This document shows, piece by piece, positions 1 through 7,586 of a DNA stretch of 15,562 bases. This stretch comes from Volvariella volvacea V23 (Eukaryota > Basidiomycota > Agaricomycetes > Agaricales > Pluteaceae): contig KB722746.1 in the NCBI GenBank assembly GCA_000349905.1, positions 827,167 to 842,728 of the forward strand. Reading direction: 5' to 3'. How positions within the stretch are numbered: position 1 is the stretch's first letter; every line of letters starts with the position of its first letter. Below the pieces are notes generated by a model that saw only the letters and a program-made list of their open reading frames with translations, ran no database searches and had not been told where the DNA came from. A program made the translations under genes and the position numbers.

Positions 1-255
1 GACACATGTTCATCTAGAACAAGATTGGATCATCGGATGTAGTAGAGAACAAAGGGTATACCATAAAGGGGGAAACGGAGATGAAGAAAGTAAGATGGGG
101 TCGTGTAAGAGAGGGTATAGGGTACGGATAAACGGATGTATGTAGGTGGTGATGATGAGTAAAGAGGAAGATGGGGTAATGTGTATTATGTATCGAAGAT
201 ATAATGAAAAGGAGTATATAGAAAAAGAAGAAAGGGAAAGAAAATGAGATAATAG
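1..255 (-). promoter_or_regulatory. Pyrimidine-rich tract (minus strand), possible leader of a leftward gene
   Basis: Read on the minus strand, this stretch is dominated by C and T, with very few G. Long CT-rich tracts just before start codons are common in basidiomycete promoters and 5' leaders. An ATG on the minus strand at 13-11 could be the start of a gene running out of the window to the left, and a TATA-like run lies near 211-221. All of this is inference from base composition. It could equally be a low-complexity spacer. Confidence 0.3.
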
Positions 256-334
256 AGACGCTTGGTGGGCGTCAATGTGGGTGTAAACGCTGGGTGAGCA
301 CTTGTTGATGAGGTGTAGACGCTTGGTGGGCGTC
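256..334. repeat. Two copies of an 18-bp hairpin-forming repeat
   Basis: The 18-base word AGACGCTTGGTGGGCGTC occurs exactly at 256-273 and again at 317-334, 61 bp apart. Each copy is itself an inverted repeat, with GACGC and GCGTC arms around a 7-base loop. A shortened relative with the same arms lies near 9496-9513. The function is unknown. It may be a small dispersed repeat or a structured RNA or DNA element. Confidence 0.6.
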
Positions 335-589
335 TGAATGTCGGGCGTTTATGTCGAGGGCTCTTACGAGCCCCGACACTAGTCGGCGTGTACTCGTTGC
401 AGTTATGTCAGTATGTGATCGTTTAGCTGACTCCAATAGAGATATGATGGGCACCTTGACGGCAGAGATACGTGTTTTTGCGACCATTTAACATGAATGC
501 TTCCGAGTTGTACGGGTAGTGAGAGGGTATTGGCTGGGTAGAGTGAGAGAATTCATAGAATCGGTACCGAAGCACGATAGTCTCAGGGA

Positions 590-711
590 TTGCCTGAACA
601 TTTCAAGTTGGTTAGGATAGCCAGATCGCACGGCTGGGAATCTGAGGTCTGGAATAATATCAAAATACAGGCAGGTCTCAAGCCAGCTAAACAGCCCTTT
701 CCTCCCGATGG
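590..711 (+). other. Short coding-like fragment with a possible splice donor
   Basis: After an in-frame stop at 578-580, one + strand frame reads as a plausible hydrophilic protein segment containing GWESEVWNNIK and GLKPAKQPFPPDG. It runs into a GTATGT donor-like site at about 711, and an acceptor-like TTCAG ends at 749. No ATG starts this frame, and I do not recognise the peptide. The sequence downstream is pyrimidine-rich and does not look coding. It may be an exon remnant of a lost gene or chance. Apart from this fragment, 335-1007 shows only CT-rich leader sequence. Confidence 0.2.
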
Positions 712-819
712 TATGTGGCTGAGGATTTATTCATTTTTCCTGTATTCAGATGCATTCTTGCTTTTTCGCCTTTTTTCTGAGCAAGTGTTTTGTTCACGTT
801 TCACAAAACTGCCTCACGC

Positions 820-902
820 GTGAGTCCTTACCGGCGCGTTGTGTTGACTCCTTTTCCCTCTTGCTTGAGATCCACTTTTTACGTTTCTTGTCTCTTGTTC
901 AG
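820..902 (+). other. Possible 5'-UTR intron before the first F-box unit
   Basis: A consensus GTGAGT donor begins at 820 and a pyrimidine-rich acceptor TTGTTCAG ends at 902, enclosing 83 bp upstream of the ATG at 1008. The size suits fungal introns. The reading frame happens to be open from an ATG at 750 through to the F-box, which would give an 86-residue extension. That extension is Phe/Ser/Leu-rich and unlike F-box proteins of this type, so I treat the region as untranslated. Confidence 0.25.
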
Positions 903-1007
903 AGTCGCCATCTCGACTCAGTCCTTGTCCGCTTGCGGCCCGGGTACTCCGTCTTTCCTGCAGCCACAAGTTGCGACTCGAACTTCCTTGACTACATCCT
1001 TGCTGCG

Positions 1008-2357
1008 ATGTCGTCGTTGAAGTCGTTCCTTTCTGACCTACCACCTGAAATCCTCTCAAAAGTCTTCGCCTTTTACTATAATACCACTCAAAAATCGGAC
1101 AAGGGTCCTACCGTTCTCGGGCTCGTCTGTCGACGATGGAGGTCGATAGCCCTGGATACGCGCATTCTATGGATATCTGTCAAGTTGCGAGGACCAGGGT
1201 CTACTATAGTTTGTCTTATCCCATCAATTAATCAATGGTAAGCACGATCTGGTACTCTCCCATGTGAGATCGACGAAACAGTTTGGAAGGACGAGGACTT
1301 GCTAATATGCTTCGTGATACTCCAAACCCTGCAGCCAGTATCATCTCGTATTCAGAGGCTCGTGCTCTCACTGGAGATCGGAGAAGTAGGGGAAATCATG
1401 GATCAAGGCATCCTTGCGGACGGGTTACCCGTCCTTCAAACACTGATTCTCTCACCCGCCACGCGTTCTTTCAACTCTGGCCTGCTACTACCCCACCAGT
1501 CCAATGTCCAACTATTGGGACATTGAGTGGCCAGAACCCCCCAAACACCCGCTCAAATTTTCGGCTTGCCCTCGTCTTGGACACATAGTCTTATCGTCGC
1601 GAGTCATGGGCATGCTCTGCGATGGTGATCTGATTCGGACCCTTCCCAAATCTGTCAAGGTTATAGGTTATTGTCCTTTCACGGATCCCAATACGGTCTT
1701 GGATCTGCTACTCAGATGCGGCGACTTTGAGAAGCTGAACCTCTTCTGCAGCTCTGGAGTTAATCAGCAGCTTCCGGAAGAAATTGGCTTCCAACGCTCC
1801 CATACGTCCCTCCGATACTTTTCCCTTTTACTCAATTCTTACAATACTCGCGTTCAACCACTTTTCCGCGCCATACAGTTCCACAGCCTTGTAGCCCTTT
1901 CACTCAAGCACATAAAAGACCCAGCTGGTGCCTTTGAGTGCATTGCTGCTGCATCTCCACCCTTAGAGTATATGGAACTGCTATGTGTTTCAGTCCCCTT
2001 AGACGAGCTCTTGGCGCTCTTCCGACGTCTCCCAACAATCACCGAGTTGAGTATGCTGCGGTGCCGCTGCTTCGATAGCATGCTGATCTCAGCCCTCACT
2101 CTATTCTCCCATGATACTACTCCATATTTGCCCAATCTTCAACGTTCCACTATTGGGAAGGACAGAGGAAGGGAGTTGAGGGTGGGAAATAGAGAGCTGG
2201 TGTCGTTTATCGAGTCAAGGTGGAGAGTGCGAATGGAGGGATGCACTAGGATGAATTATGTCCATATTTGGGATTACAGAACGTTAGAGGACGAATGGAG
2301 GCAGTCGCTATCTGTGAAGAGCGAGGGTTAAACTGCCGTGTACACGGTGTTGAATGA
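1008..2357 (+). pseudogene. F-box/LRR-like protein, unit A, disrupted
   Basis: This is a decayed copy of an F-box protein gene. Such proteins bind Skp1 through the F-box and bring targets to SCF ubiquitin ligases. The ATG at 1008 opens a clear F-box: LPPEILSKVFAFYY, then VLGLVCRRWRSIALDTRILW. Compared with intact unit B (2630-4042), three lesions are visible. A TAA at 1240-1242 sits where B has a Leu codon in LWLSRS, and the same frame goes on with related sequence to 1526. The homologous frame then changes near 1500-1530 and continues as a leucine-rich region to 2331. A last shift near 2320 restores a tail like GLSC, ending at 2357. No intron can remove the stop while keeping the frame. A 76-aa F-box peptide could still be made. 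Pseudogene status is inferred from comparison with B. Confidence 0.8.
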
Positions 2358-2450
2358 AGGACAGATTTGATGAGGTCCATGCATACGCCATGCTAGCAGT
2401 TTTTACTGTGTAAATTTGCGAGGTTGAGTCATAGAGCGTTCGGGAAGGTG

Positions 2451-2629
2451 TATAAACCCGATTCATTGGGATGCGCTCACCTCAAAAGGGACTCGTTCAG
2501 GTCACTTGATACGTAATCTCAACATAATCTCAAAGCGATTTAGCACGGTTCGTCCCGCTCGTTCCACCCTTTTTCTCCTCCATTTTTTGAGACTGTCTCC
2601 TCGCCTTTATCCGTTTTTCGTGCCTCATC
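2451..2629 (+). promoter_or_regulatory. Upstream region of F-box gene B, with TATA-like box and duplicated motif
   Basis: A TATAAA word lies at 2451-2456. The 12-mer TTGATACGTAAT occurs at 2506-2517 and recurs at 4679-4690 before unit B', followed in both places by TTTARCACG-like and CT-rich sequence up to the ATG. The shared flank shows that the duplication carried the promoter along with the gene. The promoter role is inferred from position only. Confidence 0.35.
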
Positions 2630-4042
2630 ATGGTCTCAACACCTACTGAAGACGTACCACCAGAAATCCTTTCACTGGTATTCATTCACTATTGTCACCT
2701 CACGCGGCCGAACACAGCAGCCATGACTTTGGGACGCGTATCCAGGAGGTGGAGGGCAATCGCGTTGAACACTCCCTTCTTGTGGTCATCCATCGACTTG
2801 AAAGGGCATGCGCTCGAAATCGCCCGTTTTCTGCCAACTATTAATCTTTGGCTATCGCGTTCGAACGACTTGCCCTGCATTGTCCGGGCATCGGTCTGGG
2901 TAACGGATGACGACGAATCTCCATCTGTCCTCCGATACATTCTCGATCCTGTTGCCTCTCGAATCGAAGAACTCTGGTTGGAGGCGGATCTTGACGAGTT
3001 GAAGAGCTGTCTGGTGCTCTTTGAACGTGGCCTTCCTCGTCTTCGAGAACTCGGAATCGGCTTTTATAACGAGGCGCCAGTGGAAGAACTAGACATTAGT
3101 GCTTCCGAGCTCCCACTCCGCCTTTCGTCTTGCCCTCAGCTCGAATCCGTCTTCATATCTCCCACTATTTCGCAAATTCTGGGTCCGCATGGGCTCGTCG
3201 CTGCGTTACCCGAGTCCACCACGACCTTACCAATCGAGCTCTTCCCCAACTTGGAACCCACCACCATATTCGATCTGCTCTTCAAATGTCGCCGGCTCAT
3301 CCAACTAGTTGCAGATGTCCTCGAAATGTCAGAATGGTTTGTGCAGTTCGATGACGAGATAAGCCTTCAGTTCCTCCACACCTCCCTCCAGCGCCTCACC
3401 CTCACCTGCGGATCTCAGGGCGCGAGCCTTCGGACCCTGTTTCAGGCTGTCCATTTCCCATTTCTCGTCGACCTCTCCCTGGATGGCATCTCTGATGCAG
3501 CGGATGTCTTACGATGCGTCGCTGGGGTGTCATCGCAGTTGAAGAGAGTGATTATTAGAAACTGTCCAGTTGCCCCCGTCCAACTCTTGGAAGCCCTCGA
3601 GCGGATCCCGACTATAATTGACCTTCAACTACTCAACTGCGGTTGCTTCACGAACGAATGGTTTATTTCCAGTGTTACGGTATCGGACAGGGACGCAACG
3701 CATCGCCTGCCTAACCTCAAGCGATTTGATATTGGATGCGACCAGGGGAGTTCATTGGCGGTCACAGATAGGATTATCGTTGAGTTCATTGAATCGAGGT
3801 GGAATGTACGGGAGGGTGGGGGATTCTCGAGGATTGAGCACGTTGGGATTTGGGATGAGAGGGAGATGGGGGAAGAGTGGTGGGAACGCCTTTCGTTGAT
3901 GAGGGTCGAGGGGCTAAGCTGCTCCTTGCAAGGTTACGATAGCAGGGCAATGCAACTCCGAGTCCAAGCTATAGTTAGGGAACTGGAAGATCGCGCAGGG
4001 ATGGAGATCAATTCGGCAGGGTTAGATACTCGAATTGTGTAA
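2630..4042 (+). CDS. F-box protein with leucine-rich C-terminal region, unit B, intact
   Basis: This single-exon gene encodes 470 aa, probably an SCF ubiquitin-ligase substrate adaptor. The F-box occupies about residues 7-55: VPPEILSLVFIHY, then LGRVSRRWRAIALNTPFLWSSI. The rest, about 60-440, is a run of irregular Leu-rich segments such as LPRLRELGI and IPTIIDLQLLNCGCF, consistent with degenerate leucine-rich repeats for target binding. The C-terminal part has VEFIESRWNVREGG, which is shared with the neighbouring copies. The ATG at 2630 follows a CT-rich leader and starts 10 residues before the first F-box Pro pair. It is the only undamaged member of the four-unit array and serves as the reference for the lesions in the others. 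The target is unknown. The F-box call is strong; a function beyond substrate recruitment cannot be read from the sequence. Confidence 0.88.
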   Translation: MVSTPTEDVPPEILSLVFIHYCHLTRPNTAAMTLGRVSRRWRAIALNTPFLWSSIDLKGHALEIARFLPTINLWLSRSNDLPCIVRASVWVTDDDESPSVLRYILDPVASRIEELWLEADLDELKSCLVLFERGLPRLRELGIGFYNEAPVEELDISASELPLRLSSCPQLESVFISPTISQILGPHGLVAALPESTTTLPIELFPNLEPTTIFDLLFKCRRLIQLVADVLEMSEWFVQFDDEISLQFLHTSLQRLTLTCGSQGASLRTLFQAVHFPFLVDLSLDGISDAADVLRCVAGVSSQLKRVIIRNCPVAPVQLLEALERIPTIIDLQLLNCGCFTNEWFISSVTVSDRDATHRLPNLKRFDIGCDQGSSLAVTDRIIVEFIESRWNVREGGGFSRIEHVGIWDEREMGEEWWERLSLMRVEGLSCSLQGYDSRAMQLRVQAIVRELEDRAGMEINSAGLDTRIV

Positions 4043-4221
4043 ATGCGCTCCCTTGATGCTTGTGACAATTGCTGGTCCGATCTCGACGTTGCATCGGAGA
4101 CCTAAAATGCGCACCGTATGGTGTCGATGCGCCTCCAGTTATCAGAAGAACTATTGAGAGTGGAGTGATTGTTTCGGGGTACTAAGCGAGGTCTGCTGTT
4201 AAAAACTGGAACAAATACCAG

Positions 4222-4227
4222 AATAAA
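4222..4227 (+). terminator. Possible poly(A) signal after F-box gene B
   Basis: AATAAA lies 180 bp past the stop codon of the 470-aa F-box gene and just before remnant A'. Fungal poly(A) signals are loose, so this is only a candidate. Confidence 0.3.
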
Positions 4228-4260
4228 CGAGCCTTCCGGTTACTTCAAGTTGGTATCGCA

Positions 4261-4505
4261 ATGTCGCCGTCGACACCGCCTGAAATCCTGTCACACATCT
4301 TCGCCTTTATTGTGACACCGGACCCGATCATTCTCGGGCTCGTTTGTCCGCAGGGGAGGTCGATACTCGTCTCTGGACACCTGTCATCTTACGGGGATCA
4401 AGCCATACCTCTTTTTAATACATTACGGTTTACGATCATTGGGAGTTCGAGGACAAATAGAAAAAACTGCTATCCGTAATGCGAAGTGAAGAATTACAGT
4501 GTCAG
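4261..4505 (+). pseudogene. F-box gene remnant, unit A', internally deleted
   Basis: The ATG at 4261 opens a peptide with the F-box pieces TPPEILSHIFAFI and IILGLVCPQGRSIL. These match unit A (PPEILSKVFAF, VLGLVCRRWRSIA), but the core RRW is replaced by PQG. After about 4400 the similarity jumps to the far C-terminus of the family. From 4434 one frame reads DHWEFEDK, stop, KKLLSVMRSEELQCQ, which corresponds to the B tail WDEREMGEEWWERLSLMRVEGLSC. So about 1 kb of the middle is missing, the remaining tail is out of frame with the head, and it has a stop at 4458-4460. The open frame from 4261 gives only 72 aa. It is a relic of an A-type gene; expression of the short peptide is possible but unlikely to matter. 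Confidence 0.75.
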
Positions 4506-4678
4506 GTCCCCTATCTGAAATGTAGTGCGTTGTCTACACCTTCTTACTCACAGATCAAGCGGAGACGATGAATGATATGCCCATATTGGTCAAGCTTTAA
4601 TCACCCAAGATTACTTGAGCATACTGTGTAAAATAGAGACTTAATCCCGGTGGTCAGATTGGAAGGGACATGGGCTTA

Positions 4679-4775
4679 TTGATACGTAATATTGGCACAA
4701 CCTCAAAATGTTTAACACGTTTTGTCGAGGCCCTTTGTTCTGAACATCTTTCCCTCATCTGTATCCGTCTATTTC
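4679..4775 (+). promoter_or_regulatory. Duplicated upstream region of unit B'
   Basis: TTGATACGTAAT at 4679-4690 repeats the word at 2506-2517, followed by a similar TTTAACACGTTTTGTC stretch and a CT-rich leader up to the ATG at 4776. The distance to the ATG is 97 bp here and 124 bp in unit B. It marks the edge of the duplicated block. Confidence 0.4.
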
Positions 4776-5782
4776 ATGGCTCCAACTTCTATTGAAGATA
4801 TACCTCCAGAAATCATTTCAATTATATTCATCAAATATCGCCATCTCCAGTGGATTCAACCACAAAATGCGGCAGCAGCTCTCTCACGGGTATCTAGGCG
4901 ATGGAGGTCGATCGCGGACCAGCCGAATATTGACGCTTCCGAACTCCTACTCCATCTTTCTGCCTGCCCCCAACTCAAAGACGTCTCCATATCTTGCGAG
5001 CTCTCTCGAATTCTCGGTGCACAAGAGTTCGTCGCCGCATTACCCGAGTCCCTCGAGATATTGTCATACGAGCTCTACATCAAGCTGGAACCCATGGTCA
5101 TATTCGATCTGCTGTTCAAATGTCGCAGGCTCGAGGGGTTAGAGGCAGAACTTCCAGAGCGGTCGAGGTGGCTCGAAGTATTCGACGAGGACATAAGCCT
5201 TCAATTTCTCCATACCTCCCTTCGACATCTCACCCTTAGCAGTGAACGTCAAGATGCGAAATTAAAGCATTGTTCCAGGCTATCCACTTCCCATCCCTCG
5301 TCGCACTGTCCTTGGAAGGCATTTGTGATATAGGGGACGTTTCACTGTGCATTGCCGGAGTTTCATCGCAGTTGGAGAGGTTGTACCTTACAAGCTGTCC
5401 GATTGCCTCAGAACAACTCCTGGAGATCCTTGAGCAGATCCCTACTATAGTTGATCTTCAACTCTCCAACTGCGGCTGCTTTACCGATGACTCGCCCATT
5501 TCTAGCCTTGCGGTGTCACCGAACAATCCTATCTATATGCCTAATCTCAAGAAATTCAGTATTGGGAATGACAGCAGGAGTGAATCGTCGGTCAGCGACC
5601 GAGCCATTGTTGAATTCGTTGAATCACGATGGAGAGTTCGGGAAGGCGGAGAGCTCGCTAGGATTGATCACATTAGCATCAATGACGAGAGGGAGATGGA
5701 AGGAGAGTGGTCGGACCGTCTTGCATTGATGAAGTCTGAGGGGTTGAGTTGTTGCTTGCGAGGTCACGAGCACAGGGCTTGA
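4776..5782 (+). pseudogene. F-box/LRR-like protein, unit B', deleted and frameshifted
   Basis: This is a paralogue of the intact gene at 2630-4042. The ATG at 4776 starts the F-box IPPEIISIIFIKYRH, then LSRVSRRWRSIA. Directly after this, the sequence jumps to NIDASELLLHLSACPQLK, which in unit B lies about 105 codons further on, so an in-frame block covering the second half of the F-box region and the first Leu-rich segments is missing. The frame then runs to about 5262, where one base appears to be lost: unit B has ASLRTLFQA, while here AKLK is followed by ALFQA in the next frame. The second frame continues to the stop at 5780-5782 with clear homology, including VEFVESRWRVREGG. Without the shift, the product would be about 335 aa. 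The upstream frame ends at 5331-5333, giving about 185 aa as it stands. Confidence 0.8.
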
Positions 5783-6977
5783 GTATCGAAGTAGAGAAAA
5801 TGCTGAGGGCCCTTCTAGAGGATGATGCCAGCGATTTGGATTGAGTTTAGTACTAGACGTTTGAATGTGTAGAAAACCTGGTAATATGGCGTCATTCAGA
5901 GTCCGATGTGGCATCTTGTATTTTTTTTTCCCTTTATTCCACATTCAGTTTGACGTTACGGCACATTTTACCCCGCATCACCTTGTCACGGTAGGTATTG
6001 AAGATACAGTCAGTTACTAGACTTATATTCCTTGCGCACAGACCCCTTCAAAAGCGAATTTCCACTGAGAATTCTCCCTCCCATCCATGCCGCCACTCTA
6101 GTACTGCGGAATCATAGGCTTGGCAGAGATCTAGTACTTCCAAGATCCACGTCACGGCGACACTCTGAAAGCGGGAAAAGCACTGCACTGCATCTGGTAG
6201 GCATCATTGACCTCATTGGAGACTATTTTGTATGCCGAACATTATAGCGTGTGTCATTGGCGCACTGGAATAGGTCGCCGGCTGGTGACCAGCAGCCATC
6301 ACAATTCGGCAGCAGAGTTGAGTCGATGCACAGGTAATGAGTCCAAGGAGTCCATAACAGGTGTTTGAGATGCAGGAATGAAAGAAAAGGAAGGAACTAC
6401 AGGTATTCGAAGAACGAAAATCCAATAAGCAAGATACCCAGTCTTTGCAAACTCGTCTACGTAATTGGCTTTCCCTTCGTGATGGTATGTTATGGAGGCC
6501 AAATTCTACCGCTAGCAGCGCCACGCTCAATAAGTGATAGGACTCGAGTTCATCTCGAATCATGCGATACGTAAAGCCATGGCTCATCAGCCTCGTTTCA
6601 CGAATAGAAGCACGGAAACTGCCGGAGGTGCGGAATGAGTGGATGAGGATACGCGGTGCGATCCCTCACGGACTTGGCTGCGATAGTGAGCGTCCAAAAA
6701 AGTGGGGGTCGTTGATAAAAAAGAGATAGCTGCAAGTCCGACACGGGGACTTGGCGGACGATTTTGCAAGGCACTCCCGATACGAAACAGACGCTTTGTC
6801 CCAACAGCAAACCGCCGCAACTCCGAAGGCGACCTCTCCAAATTTGAATCCTTGCGGCGCGCACTGCTGGCATCCCGTGGGTATTACCGAAGCTTACTAC
6901 TGCAGGAAGAAACATTTTTTAGGTAAAGAATCGGAATAGGCAGGTCAGATAGTACCAACACCGTTCCAATAACAGCT
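5783..6977. other. Gene-poor spacer between the F-box array and the orphan gene
   Basis: About 1.2 kb with no gene I can support. It has AT-rich runs, including a T-run at 5921-5930 that may belong to transcript ends of unit B'. On the minus strand, 6300-6587 has overlapping open frames with coding-like pieces (GFTYRMIRDELESYHLLSVALL; YVDEFAKTGYLAYWIFVL). These can be joined only by guessing introns and match nothing I know. They could be remnants of a membrane protein gene. Nothing recognisable lies at 6590-6977. Confidence 0.4.
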
Positions 6978-7393
6978 TTACTTATTCGTCGAGCGAGTGG
7001 CCTTCAAGTATCGATGCCGTGTAGTTGCCATGGCATCCGCTGTTTGCATTGCGACTTTAACCGACTTGACGGTGTGTTGAGTCATTGCTATGACACCTTG
7101 AGTGAACTCATCATATGACTGTATGAGAGAAGAGGCCGTCTCCTACCTGCTCACCAAGCTCATTGAGGTAGTGCATGCTAGCGAAAAAAAGGACGGCTGA
7201 TGGCGACAATTTCTCACGGCCGATCAACTTGAACCCATTGAACTCCAAACAGCTGCTACAGCCATGGGCGATATCCTCGGCTTCGGGAGAGCATATCACC
7301 ATCTGCACGTACCTGAAAGCCAACAGCCTTGGTCCGGGGGACTGGAGCTTCTGTGAACAGCACCTTCAACTCGAATTGCCCGTTAAGGAGACG
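6978..7393 (-). CDS. Small multi-exon protein of unknown function (orphan gene or remnant)
   Basis: No single long ORF exists here, but four coding-like pieces join with consistent frames through canonical splice sites. The pieces are 7393-7313 (27 codons, ending KAVGFQ), 7252-7218 (LFGVQWVQVDR), 7177-7147 (P split, then MHYLNELGEQ), and 7106-6978 (FTQGVIAMTQHTVKSVKVAM to STNK, stop). The introns are 60, 40 and 40 nt. The last could instead be 28 nt, with an acceptor at 7119 adding SYDE. The first piece lacks a Met. A 12-nt exon at 7506-7495 (MLFV) with a GTAAGC donor would supply one, but other starts are possible. The last exon looks helical with alternating basic and hydrophobic residues. 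I do not recognise the protein. The gene is divergent from the one at 7587 and would share its promoter. It may be the tail of a broken gene. Confidence 0.4.
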
Positions 7394-7516
7394 CTAGTTG
7401 GGAGTCCTACTACGTAGCACAAATGCAATTATCCATCCTTAACTATTACGCAAAACTAGGCTAATGGAAACAGCATCCTCTATCTGTGGCTTACAACGAA
7501 TAACATTGTTCTCGAG

Positions 7517-7523
7517 TATTTAA
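7517..7523 (+). promoter_or_regulatory. TATA-like element before the Ser-rich gene
   Basis: TATTTAA lies 64 bp upstream of the ATG at 7587, in the short interval between the divergent minus-strand gene and the Ser-rich gene. Position and sequence fit a TATA box. There is no other evidence. Confidence 0.3.
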
Positions 7524-7586
7524 GGTGAAGAGTCCACCTTTCCGATAGTGCACCGTCGCACTCACCCAAGCTCGTTCACCGTATCG

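Noticed and set aside
272..487. Minus-strand 71-codon ORF near the left end
   Set aside because: It contains both copies of the hairpin repeat, matches no family I know, and has no clear splice or promoter context. It is not supportable as a gene.
750..1007. In-frame N-terminal extension of the first F-box unit from the ATG at 750
   Set aside because: The 86 extra residues are translated CT-rich leader (Phe/Ser/Leu/Cys-rich), contain a good candidate UTR intron, and have no counterpart in the other units.
1239..1281. Intron that would remove the TAA at 1240 in F-box unit A
   Set aside because: A GTAAGC donor exists, but no downstream AG restores the frame of the homologous continuation, and the possible introns are too short or shift the frame.
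6213..6587. Minus-strand 124-codon ORF as a membrane protein gene
   Set aside because: Coding-like pieces occur in two frames, but joining them requires guessed introns, and no family or start context supports the result. It is described as spacer instead.
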